Below are positions 1 to 12,855 of a stretch of DNA of 64,000 nt, piece by piece; the stretch's first letter is position 1, and each line of letters begins with the position of its first letter. The stretch lies in NCBI RefSeq assembly GCF_041296385.1, contig NC_091014.1:9585578-9649577 (forward strand). Reading direction: 5' to 3'. The translations under genes and the position numbers were made by a program. Source of the DNA: Aphelocoma coerulescens. Taxonomy: Eukaryota; Chordata; Aves; Passeriformes; Corvidae. Under the pieces are notes generated by a model, which saw only the letters and a program-made list of their open reading frames with translations, was not told the origin of the DNA and did not search any database.

Positions 1-3000
1 GGATGTGACTTTCTGTCCCATATAAGTGATTCAGGTGTCAACCTTTTGCTACTTTGCAGGAAACTATAATTTTGATTCATTCTACCCCATTCCAATAATT
101 TTTAAAAAAATAATTTTATTCTAAATGTAAGCAGATATGAAAATCGTAAGTTTTAAAATAAAATTTAACATTCATTTCTCAGTTAACCATAGAAAACGAA
201 GCAGAAAATATCTACCATGAAATTTATGGCCTGGAAATCACTGTTTTCACTTGTGCAATAGAGAAGGGGGTAATATAGGTCAGGAAGAAAAAAAATGCTC
301 ATTAGCCAAACATTATCATTGACCATCCTGGAGAAGAGATTTATTCATTTTTTAAATTGTTATTCTGAAACACAAGCCAGAAGATAGTCCTTGCTTGATT
401 CTGTCTCCTTATTATGGAGCTGTCTGTGACAATTTATGAAGCAACACCTGCACCGATAACTTGCTGTCCTCCCACTTCCTTCCTCCTTTTGGCTGTTTGC
501 TCACCTGTTACTTGGTATCTGACTCCCCATTTAGAGATCTCAGAGACTATGGTTTATTTTTGTTCATTTTAATGAGAGACTACAGTTTATTTTTGTTCAT
601 TTTAATGAGACTCTAAATAGGAGACTTTTAAACAGGACTTCCAAGGACTATTGCAAGAAATACATTTCTATTTCTTCTGCAGCAGAAATAAATGTTATAA
701 TTAAGGATAAAAATTCAGAAAACCTAGTCAAGGAATTCATTTAGTAAAAAAAGAGGAATGGACAGTAATCATAACTCCAGTTTTCCTAGTATTTTGTTAT
801 ATAGCACACCTCCAAGCAAGAAAATCAATGGAAATAATAGCAATTACTGGGAAAAAACTTTTTTGGGTGCTACAAGGAAAAAATCATTTATATTCACTCT
901 GTGAATTCACTGCCTAGACCAGTGTGTTGTATGAACAAATAGTTCTCTGTATCCTCACTGAGTTTTAGTGCATTCTGACAGTTCATGTTCTTGATTGTAA
1001 TGGAGTTGAGTAGCTTTTTGCAGCTGTTTGTTCAGCAGACCCAAAGCTCTCCTCCCAGAGTCATTACTAATTCAAACAAGCCACACTCAAAACCAATTAC
1101 ATGTCTGCACCTTGGAACAACACAGACCTAATTGTAGACCTACGTGCCTTCTAGGCTGAGGGAAAGAAAAATCTAAAACATGTCTATATGGACTATCCCT
1201 GTTCCACATGAAACCCTGGGCTGTTTTTACTGTGTATCCCAGAGGTTGCACCAAGTGGATACAGAATTCTTAATGGGAGAAAGAAGTGGAGCAGGTGATT
1301 TGGAATTGCATGTGTTTGGAGCTGCCTCACGTGCAGCTGCACTGGAAAAGTGGTCTGTGTGCGCTCCCTGGAGATGCTGAACACACAAAAATACTTGGTC
1401 TTCTTATGGATCGACAATGAGACTCCTCACAAAATAATTAATGGCCAAGGTCCCCATTTCTGACAGCTGACATTAAAATTGCAGACAGCTGGCACAGCTG
1501 GCATGTCTGGGCAGAGGGGATAAAATAGATATGACCTGCCAGAAGAGTGGTAAAAGGATCACAGTTCTGAAACTGTGTTTGTGCTACAAGGATAGTAAAA
1601 AATACAGTTGGAAATAAAACCCAGTAATAAACCTAAATCTAAAGATGGTTTTGTGATAAATTTCATAGAAGAGTGAACTGTAGGAAAAAAAGAATAAGAG
1701 TACTCTAGTTAGAAGTGTAATGTGGTATATGAATTAATTAGTAGTCTTAGCACCTAACTTATGCTATCCTCCCACTTCTGTTATGTAGAAAAAATAAAAT
1801 TTGTGATCATATTGTTTGTTGTTCTTTTTTATGTTCTAAAAATAATGAAAATATAATGGTGTAGTCAGAATGGAATTACTTGCTTATCCATTAGTACACA
1901 GATGTCCATCACATTCAGTGACCACAGTTTTTCAGGTTTATACATTTACTTTAATTTTCATAGAACTTGTGAGGAACATACATTGTTACAAGCTAGAATA
2001 TCTCTGAATCTGGGCTGTTTGGAAGACAGAATTTTATTCTTTCCACTTCTGTCTCTGGTTTGGTTTTTCACTTTATCAAAAACTCTGTGGTAGCATTTTA
2101 CCTCTTGATTTTTTTACCTGAAATTCCTTTTGTCCCAGTTACTGATAGAGTTTGGTGAAGCTTTACAGAAAGATTTCAGGGTATTCCAAAAACGTTTTTT
2201 TGGCCTAAAAGTGTGCTTTTTCTATACTCATACTGGCCATAAAATATCTGTGCAAGTATCCTGAGGTTTTCCATCCTGGTTTTCTACCTAGCCCACCGCA
2301 AATGAAACAGTTTTGAGAGCAATACAGAGTTGATGCCTGCAAATAAAATATGTGTTATTACAGAGTCACAGGAGTCACACCCACCACACAACATGTTGTG
2401 CATGGACAGGACTGACAAAAGTGCAGACTGGCATAACTACAGAAGAGTGGTAATTAGAGCACTTGCCTCCACAGCAAAGTGCAAACGTAAGTTTGCAAAT
2501 GACCAAAGGATGAACTCTCTTTAGAAATGCAGAGAAATATTTCACCATCATTTGCTGCTGGTTTGGAGAGAATGCTACCAAGATAGATAAACTTGTCAAG
2601 CATGTTAAGTTCCTTTGATCTTGTGCCATGGCATAAGCGTACATCTTAGTGATTAACTCTTTCTTCTTATTAGTCATTTTATTACCTTTCTTCCTTTCAT
2701 ATCCTGCTTTGTACACTTTCTCTCAAAATTTATTGAAAGTGAGCTTACTGAAACAGTGCTCAATTCTTGAACTGTTCAAAGATTAAGATTCTAAATTTGG
2801 ACTAGAGGAAAATCACTGGAGAAAGTACAGTTGTCCTGCAACAGAAGACAAAAAGCTAGTAGAGGATTGGTCCTCTAAGAGTTGTTTCTCCATGATCTCT
2901 TCGCAGTTCTTCCAGAATGTTTTTCTGATGTACCACATTAGATCTAATATTGAGTTCACAGTGATATCTCAGTAGTGGATTAATTTTTACCCAGTGTACT

Positions 3001-6000
3001 GATCAAGCCCCTCATAATAATTCATTTTCTACAAAAGCTACAGGAGCTTTGTAGTCTGTTGGATGAAGTGTTAGAAGAACCTCTGTAAATTAACTTTATT
3101 TCTTTTGCCTGCATAATAACACTTTTCTGTTTCAGGGAGAAAGAAAGTGGTCTGGCATCAACATTTCTGGTTTATACAAGAGCACTGCTCCATGTTTACA
3201 TTTTTCACAAAATGTCTGCTAACTTGTAGACTAGTTGACATACATGGTTACTCACATTCAATTTTCCAAACCAAATTTATTTCAAGCTAGCACAGAACGT
3301 GGAAACTCAACTGTTCTTGTCAGCTTTTCCTTCAGCAATGGTCTAGACAGTTAAGGGAAACAAAAGCTGTTCCAAATTTGTATTTGTTGGTATGTGAAAT
3401 AGAATGACACTGAGGGATGACATGGAATTCAAAACTGGTGCATAACAAATATAAAATAGAAATAAAAAGTTAAATCCCTTCATCTTAAAAACAATGAGAA
3501 TTTAGTTATACATAAGGATTGGATAAGAAGGTATACTAACCCCAATACAGGGCTTCATTTGGATTGTGATTTAACAGTGCAAGGAAGTTGAGTTTCAATT
3601 TTGGCCTGATTCTGTAAGAACTTTGAGTGGGTTTGCTGATATTAAATATGCCTGTCTTGCCAGTTTATGTATATATGATAAACCTGATTATATTGAAACT
3701 AAGTCTTCAATTGCATTGATTGATTCAAGATTCTTGAATATTCAATGAACATTGAATTTTCTCTTACCAGGTCTGATCTTTAATCTGTTGTAATTCAATA
3801 CTTTAGAGACAGTAACAATCTTAAAGCAGATTCAGAGTATGAGGGGAACAACTGTTGTATCACCACAGAGAATAATAAATCCTAATTTCTCTTAATTTTT
3901 GCACTTACATGTTCTATGAAGCAGTTTATTTGTCAGGCCATTTAATTAAGTAATTGTTTTATCACTGACAAAAAATATATGAATTTTTAAAATTTAGAGA
4001 GTTCAATGTAGACAAACTACGAAAGAATTTTATCTGATGAGTTAAATCAAATTAAGTGCAATTCAGAAGTATCTATTAGTTTTGTCCAATTTAAACTTCT
4101 TAAATTGGCAACTTAAACTTGGTGACCACCTACTTTTTTAAAAGTTTGGCCAACATCCTAGTAGGTATCTCTGTTTCTTTCAATAGCTTCTGAAGTCATC
4201 TGTATGGCAAATAACATCAGCATCTGGGAAACGGCAGAATGGTATGCTAACTTCTCCCAGCAGTAAGAAAACAGAACATATTTAAGAGGTGGTAAAGTGG
4301 GGAAAAGAAACCAGAGTAGAAAGAAGGAAGGGAAAAATGTGGATAAGAGAACATGAGAAGGCAGTCTGATTTGAAAGAGATAAATTTCATCATACATTTC
4401 AGCTTGTTCTTTGGATTACATGCAGGTTCTTTTAGTAGGTTTGTACTAGAGAAAGACTCATTTTGGTATCTCATAGAAAAAGCTCCATCTTGGTAGGGGG
4501 TAGTTTGTAACATAATTTGAAGAATCAGAAGACTCAGTTTTTCAGAGTGCTCAATTCCCAGTGAAAATAAAAGGAAATAAGAAACTTCAGCATAAAAAAG
4601 GGGTCCAGAATCCTGGAGACCAGTCCCAGAAACCTGCAATCCACATGCATCTATTTCATAAAGTGATATTAAAACTCTAAAGAGATTACTCAGAAATTAA
4701 CACACTTATAATCGATGAGGGGACTGTCTTCACCCTTACTCCTTTTGGAAGGATACATATTTTGTCCCATCCTCTCCTTGCTTGTATACCCCAATTGTAA
4801 GCAGTCATCTGTTGAGTATTCCGTGCAAGAATAAACCAACATTATCACTTCCCTTTCCATGACCAAGAACTAAGCCCATGTGTTAATACTTTGTCACCCT
4901 ACTCTGCAGAGAAAAGGTAAAGCAGATTTTAGGGCAAGTGTGAAATGGGGGACAAAAGAAGATTAATAAAATCTTCCTTATGAAGGCAGAAAGGGGACCT
5001 TTATTGGGGTAAAACTGTGAAGAAAAGTTTTTCTGTGGGGATGTGTAAAGGGGGGAGCTATTAATGATGGTGTCTCAGTTCTACTTCATAATAGTAACAG
5101 AAATGGCTTCATAATACTAAAATATGTGAAACATTAGGTTTAAAATGCATGTGTGTGTACACATATACTTATGAGTCTACACATGAGTGTGCTGTGTATC
5201 CTTGTTCCCCAATCCTGTTCACTGAGATATCTTCAACCCTGTTCACCACAATTGTATGTATCCCCTTTTCAGACATATAAAACAGGAGAACACACTTGGG
5301 GGAAAGAGGAATTTCTTCAGACTCCCCTAATGTTTCACAGATTGGATTTCTGTGGCTTTTTCCTGACTTCCTTTTCTGGGAAACAAGGTACCAAGTAAAT
5401 GGGATGTTTTAACTCTGCATTTATCTGACAAGAATCTAACCTGCATTGCAAATTGTTAATGTCTAATAGGAGTTTGTTCCAAGATGTTTTATGTCAGTTC
5501 TACTATACTGGAGCAGGAGAGGCAATGTGACATTAACATTGCAGTGTTTTAGGCCCCTCCTTGCACAGGATCAGATTAAGTTCACGGCATAATTCATGGT
5601 TGTGTGTTCCATGATTGCCATGTAAGAGTGGATCTTTTGGTTCACCTCCACCTCAGTTTGTTATATCAAACAAGTCATATTTGCTTTTGAATTGCAAGGG
5701 AAAACTGAGTGAAGAGGAATGCAGAAATACTTTCTGGGGACCTTTTATTCTTTAAAAGGAAGCATGAAATCAGAGTTTTGATTGCTCAAGTGTTGTTTAC
5801 CATTTCATCTATCTTGATAGTGCAGTAATTTAAGAGTTCTCAACATCTTGCTTCAGACACTTAAAGACTTTGAGTATTTGTGTCCCAGCTGAACTTTTTA
5901 ACTCATGCAAGTGGGACATGAAAACAGTGACCTACCTCTGAAATCATCATTTTAAATCAGAAAAATATGCACTGTATGAGAGGAAAGAGGATTTTCTGAG

Positions 6001-6515
6001 CATCAGAATGGGAATTATGAATCAAAGCTTATGGTCTCCAGTTTCCTTGAAATGAGTAAGCAATTGGATGTGACAGGATGTGCATCAGCTGGCCAGTGTT
6101 TGTAAAATTTGGGTGCAGGGTTGTGCCTTAATTTAACATGTTGTGTGCATATATTGGATGATATATAGTCCATGGACTTAGCTTATAAAATATTTTATTG
6201 TTGGAGAGGAAAAAACTATATGTAAATTTAAAAAACAATGTTTTAAAAACTTGCTTTAGAAATAAGCAGATTGAGCTCTAAGGAGGAGTGTTAAGGAAAT
6301 TGCAAAGTTACTTCTATCTACAGTGAAAACTTATGCACACTGTTTTCCCCTAGTCCCTCTAAACCAGCAGTGCTTCAGATTCAAGTTAGTTACATCGTTT
6401 TTCCTTCCGGTTTAGTTCTGCCTCTCACCTCCCAGATACTGGGAAATGAGCACTGTTGGAGCAGATTTTTAAATGCAAAATTTGTGTCTCCATAAAAACA
6501 CTGAGGAATAAGCAG
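1..6515. other. AT-rich non-coding DNA
   Basis: Apart from the 33-bp duplication near 550, I see no gene, RNA or recognisable repeat. Open frames here reach at most about 130 codons and show no domain, composition bias or splice context that would suggest coding. Confidence 0.6.
542..616 (+). repeat. 33-bp tandem duplication, about 2.2 copies
   Basis: Copies at 542-574 and 575-607 (AGAGACTAYRGTTTATTTTT then GTTCATTTTAATG) differ at two positions and are followed by a partial third start (AGACT). It is a local duplication with no coding meaning. Confidence 0.9.
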
Positions 6516-6576
6516 GATGGTTAGACTAGATGATCTCCGGAGGATTTTCCAACATAAATGGTTCTGTGATTCCCTG
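6516..6576 (+). mobile_element. CR1 LINE terminal fragment
   Basis: About 60 bp match the extreme CR1 3' end: GATGGTTAGACTAGATGATC, a diverged TTCCAAC block and GGTTCTGTGATTCC. It is old, with many substitutions. Confidence 0.75.
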
Positions 6577-8425
6577 AAAATAATAAACTCCTTGCTTGGA
6601 GGTAGACTACATCTCCACACACCTCTGAGCTGTAGGAATGCACACCTAATTCACCATCACCTTTCCTGCTCCACAAACACCCACCACAGTGGTTTATCCA
6701 TTAAAAATGGGCAGACTCCACACAGTTCTTAACCTAACAATGTGTTAAAAACTAACAATGTAAAAAAATAGGGCTACTAAAGGGTTATTCATATTCAGAT
6801 AAATAGTGGTTTCAGCTGCTGATTTATTAATTAAGAAACAGATGCAGCTAAAAGCTTCCGACCTGCTGAAATCAGAACTATGCATATGATTCTATTTCCC
6901 TTCTTGCATAGATTTTTCAGTACTTCATTTTTCAACACTTAACAAAACTATTCTTGGGAGAAAAATTAAATTTAAGGTTACAATTTTGCAAGTGAATAAA
7001 GATACTTTAGATTGCATTTAGTCATCTTTGAGTATTCCTTCTCTTCAGGTGTAAATAACTGATGGTTTTCATGTGGACTTGACACAGTTGCTCTAAGGAG
7101 TTCTGCAGATCTTAATTTCTCTATTACCTGATACATGTTGATATTATCACCTAATTTAAATTATCACTGCAAAGGTATTACCTATAAAAATCTACTTTTC
7201 ACAATAGTAGCTGACAAGAAAACTGATAGGCAAATGCAGTAATGTTAGTAATGTAGAAATCACATTAATTGTGATAATTTCATCAATGAAGAGTATCTCT
7301 ATCTGTAATTACATATGAAAAAATTACAATAATTATACAGATAAAACCCCCCTGAAATCTAAGATTTTTCTAGCTCATTCCAGCTCAATACAGAAAATAA
7401 GTCACTGCTACTGCTTTTAACATAATTCATCTAGATAAGAGACATATGGTCAGTTGAAACATCCTAAACCTGTTGATTGTCCTCATGGTAACTCCATGTA
7501 CTTAAAGTTTTAATGATATATCTACCATAAAAAGAGGTTATATCTCTGTCATGTGAAAAACTGGGAAACCATATCCAACAATGTTTCTAAATATTTAAGA
7601 CTTTTTAGGCACTGACACAAAGAAATTCCAGACTTCAGAGCACCTGCTCAATCCTCATTCTTCTCCCTACTGCAAAGGCTGCAGGCATTCTGATTTGAGA
7701 TCTCTCATTATGTATTTATTTCCTCATGAGCTCTATCATCATCCACAATCATAAAATGGCAAAAAAAAGCTATTTACCTTGCAGAGAAATTATAAATAGT
7801 CTCCTGTCTCCAAATATTTGTAAGTTATTAATTTTTAACTTCATTTTAGTTTCCAGAGAAAGACAGAAAATCCATAACATATTGTCATCTGTTGAGCTGG
7901 CATGAATTCAGATTAAGTCCACTAAAATCAGTGAAGTTTCTGTGAATTTTCATCACAATTTTCAAGGAAGATCCTCATAGAAATCAGGGGAGATACACCA
8001 CTTTATATCAGCTGAAGGTTTAGTCTGCTCACTATCTGTGCAACAGGACAGTTTAAAAACTGGTTGCGTTTATCTATGTAATACATAGAGATAGACAATT
8101 AATATTAGACACTCAATGGCACATTCCTGTTATTGCTGGGCTAACAAAATCCACAGTGGGGAATTCTCTCTTAATAAATAGCTTCTTGTTGAATACAAGC
8201 CAGTTAGCAGATTGACTACAAAGATGCCATCAATTTGAATCTAGAGGATGCTTTTACAAGTTGCAAATGTCTTCTGACTTATTTCTGACTCATTAAAGCT
8301 TTTATGAATCTTGCCAGATGTTTAAGGCCTCAGGGAAAATCAAATGTATGTGGAAAAATGACAAAAGAAAAATAGGTAGAAAGAAATACTGAGAATTATG
8401 TTGAGTGGAAGCTGGCTTATGTTGT

Positions 8426-8550
8426 CCAATTTTCAAGAAGGGCAAGAACAAGGACCCCTGTCAGTCTCACTGAATGCCCAGTAAAATCATGGAAAAGATT
8501 ATTCTGGGAGGTATTGAAAAACACATGGTGGACAACAATATGTCCAACAA
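8426..8550 (+). mobile_element. CR1 LINE fragment from the reverse-transcriptase ORF
   Basis: CCAATTTTCAAGAAGGGCAA, then CTGTCAGTCTCACTGAATG and AAAATCATGGAAAAGATTAT, match the CR1 ORF2 region around the start of the reverse-transcriptase domain. The sequence carries indels and is not translatable. It is an internal piece rather than a 3' end, so it is either a truncated remnant or an old, heavily deleted copy. Confidence 0.65.
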
Positions 8551-11500
8551 AATTGATTAACCATTATCCCTTCAAAATTGATCTAAACACATTTTATCCC
8601 AGATTTTTAGTGAGATTCCTTTGAAATTTATATTATTTCTGTGTTCATAATATATTTCTACAGCAGCACTGCAGTAGCAATCATGGATACAATGCAGTAG
8701 TCAACTCTTTATGTTTAATTCTGCTGCTGCCACAGAGCACAGAACAGTCCTACTAAGCTTGAAGTGCAAAATGAGTTGGCAGTTCAGAGCTTATGTTAGG
8801 AATAGTGGTCCCCTGATTTTTGTAGACAGACTGTATTTTCAAATCAATTAATCTCAGCAGTGTTGCCACAGTAGAGGGGCACCCGCCAGGCTCAGAGGAG
8901 CGCGGGTGGCAGCACAGCCTGCGGTAACACACGGAAGGTGTTTGACGCCAAAGAGATGGGCTCATGCTAAGGCTGTGGCAATGAATCTCCCTTCCTACAG
9001 CTCAAGAGCAGAGAGCCAAAATACTCTGGCTCCAGACTCCAGTAGAATTCAACATTTCCTCTTAAATGATCCATAAAGAGCCAGGAAAACTCTCGCCAGC
9101 GCAAGCCAAAAAAGAATTGGATGAATTAAAGGATAAAGAAAAAGAGTTTCTGCAGTGCTACAGTGGATATTAATACTTCCATGCTAGGCACAGTTTTGAA
9201 TTTACTACAGTAGCTTGATTACTTTCCATCTCAGCTAAATCCAGTCAGAATTGTAATAAAACCCTTTAGTCAAAGAAAAGAGGTTTAATAACATGTCTCC
9301 TGCAGCTGACAAAAACCTATGTTGGAGCAGCTCCTTCCAGTGTGGAGGAATGGGATTAGACACTAGTAGAAAACACGTCCCTAAAGACCATCTATAAGAC
9401 CACAACTCTGAAGTGATGAATGCTGCATTCCAATAAGATATTTTACACTAAATAATTAATGTATATCAATATAATGTGATAGAAATGCAATAATTACATT
9501 ATATTTCTTAGTAGCATGTTCATTTTTGTCAAATATTCTAAGTCCAACATGGGCTGTACTAAACATACATGTCAAATATTAAAAACTTTCAATCTGCTTT
9601 TCACATAGGAAGTTTTGTGTTAGATTTTTGCGTGCTTCTTCCTATATATAGCCCTCTCTAATCTGATATTCTGAGAGAATTCTATTTACTAAGAATGATA
9701 TTTTAAGTAAACCATCAATACTATGGACAGCATGGGGTAGAAAACAGAATTAAACTGAAATGAGGATCTACTTCAATCATCTTTATCAACCAGTATAGAA
9801 ATGGAAGGCAACAGCTCATATAATTTGCTTCATATGTACAGCACTCTCAACAAAAAGAATTAAATTTATTAGAACAGAGTACTGGATAATTATTTCAACT
9901 ATTGGAAAATCTTGGCATCATAAGTTGTAACTGGAACTATTAAAAGCAAAACTTTTGATTGTTGAGAAAAAAAAATATGAAAAAAAGTCATATGGTAAAA
10001 ATAGTTACACAGACAGAGTGGGAGAGACATAATTACACTCCCACCATTGTCTGGGTGTGAATACTTTATGGCATTAATTACTAAACATATGTAAATCTGT
10101 TTTCATGACTACTTTAGTTGAGAGCATTAAAACCAAACCCACTATACAGCATTTATGTGCTGTTTTTCCCCTGAAATCTTATTTATTTAAGGCAGTTTTT
10201 AGGAGTTTTATTTATTTTTTTATTTTGAAGGTTAAAGAGTTGACTAGAGGCCTTGCAAAGTTTTTCAGCTTTAAAACTGCATTATCAAATACTCTTTTGC
10301 CTTTAGATTCAGCCACCTCATCAGTCACTGTTTGTCCAATTGTATGTATGAATTCCTTTTCTAGTTTCTCCTCTCCCTACATTCCCTCACTCCAACATGC
10401 CTGGGTGAGACTTTAAGCTGTAATGCTAAACGAAACAGAGTTTCCAGGTCTGGAAGTGCAAAGACCACAATGGCTTTTTGCCTTTACTATCCCTTTCTGT
10501 TCCAGGGATATTTCCAGAGTAAACAGTAACTCCAGCTTCAATTTAAGCAGTGCTGAGGGCTCATTTGCACTGTAGCAGTCTCCTTAGGCTTTCCATATTA
10601 CAGTCACTCCAGCAGAGCAGGTTTTTTTGACAACACATTCACAGTATCCAGGTTTCCCTTGATCTGCTCTGTTCTTTTTCTTTTTTCTTGAGGGGATGGA
10701 AAGGGTCTCATCCTTCAGCTTCTGACTCTCTTTCCTAGACCAAAATTATAATTACAATTACAGCACCAAAGTATTTTGCCTCACATAGGAGGGTCATTGG
10801 ACACAATATTGATAAAAAGCAGTGGTAAGGAAGTGTCTCATTCCTTTAGAGGTGGAACAGATTTTGGGGGTCTACTTAGATTTCCTTCAGGTTAATTTTG
10901 ACTTTGGGGCTTTCCAGAGTCAGACAAAATAGAAATTATTAGAATGATTCCAAGATTAGTTCTATGCTTTAGTCATTTCTGTCAACCAGTGCCAGCTTTT
11001 TTTTTTCCTTCAGTTAACTTTTATTACACAGTTTTATATCAGATTACTGGAATAATTGAAAATTTCAACCCTCCACACCCCTATTTCTCTTACCCTTGCC
11101 CCCTTTTTCCCTGGTACATGAGGTTGTGTCTGGGTAGAGATACACTGAACAGATTCATGTGAGTCATTCGTTCAGGATAGAAAACAACAGGGCATCCCCA
11201 GTTTCTGGGAGTAAATTCAGCTTCTGACGACAGCAAAGGAATTGCTGAAACAAAGTCTGGGGAAATCTCTGCAGCCTAATAGCCACTTATATACATACCT
11301 AAATCTCTTCCTTTGCTGATCACTTGTGCAGGCATTTTAACAAGTGATGTACTCTTGCCAGATTTTCAGGATGTATGTTTAAACAAGTTGGTAAAGCAGA
11401 AATTTGCTGAGGGACAGGCTTCTCTTCAGAAGTCCAAGGAATCATTCTTTATTTAATAAGGATGAATGAGCAGGAAACTTTTTAGGCTCAAGCAGATGTC

Positions 11501-12264
11501 AAAGCTGTCTCACAACTGCCCTGCACAATTCCAAAGATACAGATGGTACTAGAGGAGTATAAATAAGATTTAGTTGCATAAAATAACAGGAAAAAGAGGT
11601 CTGTGAACTATTTTGGAGAATAAAATGTAGTTTTTCTTCTAAAGTTCTATGTTGTTTTATTGTTTCATTGTACAACTGCACGGTGTTTTTGTATGTACCT
11701 ATGCACTGCAGTACCACTTTATTTTTTTTCAAATATATTTGCCTGAATACTGAAGGAGCACATTTTGGTGTTTTACCTTTAATTCTAAATGTGACCTTTA
11801 TTTCAATTTTATTTTGCGTTCTATGTATTTTGATAATCTATATTAGGCAAAAGAGGATGCTGAATACCCACATAATTAGATATTTATTTCATTAAAAAGT
11901 AATGTATCTTAAAATATCATTCATTTAGAGGCTGCTACTGCTCATTTCTCTTATTGGGAATATTTTCAAGTTGGAGTCCTTTCAGTCTTCATACTTACAA
12001 AAATGTGGATTCTCTGTCCCAGAAACTAAATTTAAATAGATATAAAAGGCAAATCTATTAACCATCATTTTGCATATGAGAAATTGAGACTGAGAAGTGA
12101 AAAGATGCTTGTCTAACATCACAGAAGAACTAAGGGTAACTTTTCCTTTGATGAAAACCTGGCGTATAAATGGTGAAAGGGACACTAAAACCAGCCAGAA
12201 AAGCCAAAAAAGACCTTTTTTTTTTTCAGTTTATAAAAGATAATTTGGGTTTTCCACTCTTTGT
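8551..12264. other. AT-rich non-coding DNA
   Basis: No gene is recognised. A small patch at about 8870-8960 is more CpG-rich than its surroundings but has no LTR signals or duplication, so I leave it unassigned. Confidence 0.55.
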
Positions 12265-12855
12265 AGAATCACACAGTAGTCTGGGTTGGTAGGGACCTTT
12301 GAAGTTCATGTACCCCAACCCCCCTGCAATAAGCAGGGCCACCTTCCACTAGACCAGGCTTCCCAGATCCCAGTCCAGCCTGACCTTGAAGTTGCCAGGG
12401 ATGGGGCACCCACCACCTCTCTGGAAAACCAATTCCAGTGTTTCACCACCTCATTGTAAAAAAAAAAAAAAAAAAAAAATCTTTCTTTATCTTACCTGAG
12501 TCAACCCTTCTTTAGTTTCAAATCACCACTCCTTGTCCTATCACAACAAGCCCTGCTAAAAGTCTGTCCCCATCTTTCTTGTAATAGGGTCTCTCTGGAA
12601 CCTTATCTTCTCCCGGCTGAAAAATACAAATTCTCTCAGCCTTTCCTCATAAGAGAGGTACTCCAGCTCTCTGATCCACTTGTTGGCCTCCTCTGGACTT
12701 GTTCCAACAGGTTAACATCCTTCCTGTGCTGAGGACGCCAGAACGAGACACAGAACTCCAGGGGTCTCACCAGAGTAGAGTAGAGTGGCAGAGTCACCTC
12801 CCTTTGACCTCTTATGCTTCTTGTGATGCAGCCTAGGGTAGAACTGGCTTCCTCC
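12265..12855 (-). mobile_element. CR1 LINE 3' fragment (antisense)
   Basis: This is about 590 bp of CR1 3'-terminal sequence in reverse orientation. It starts with the tail-like AGAATCACACAG, continues through GTTGGTAGGGACC and the block CCCAGTCCAGCCTGACCTTG, and ends near TGATGCAGCCTAGGGT. A 22-base A run (12458-12479) interrupts it where family members carry a short A stretch. It is 5'-truncated, as is usual for CR1, and has no intact ORF. Confidence 0.9.

Noticed and set aside
4247..4639. 130-codon minus-strand frame
   Set aside because: It has Phe/Leu/Ser-rich composition typical of AT-rich chance frames and no domain or exon signals.
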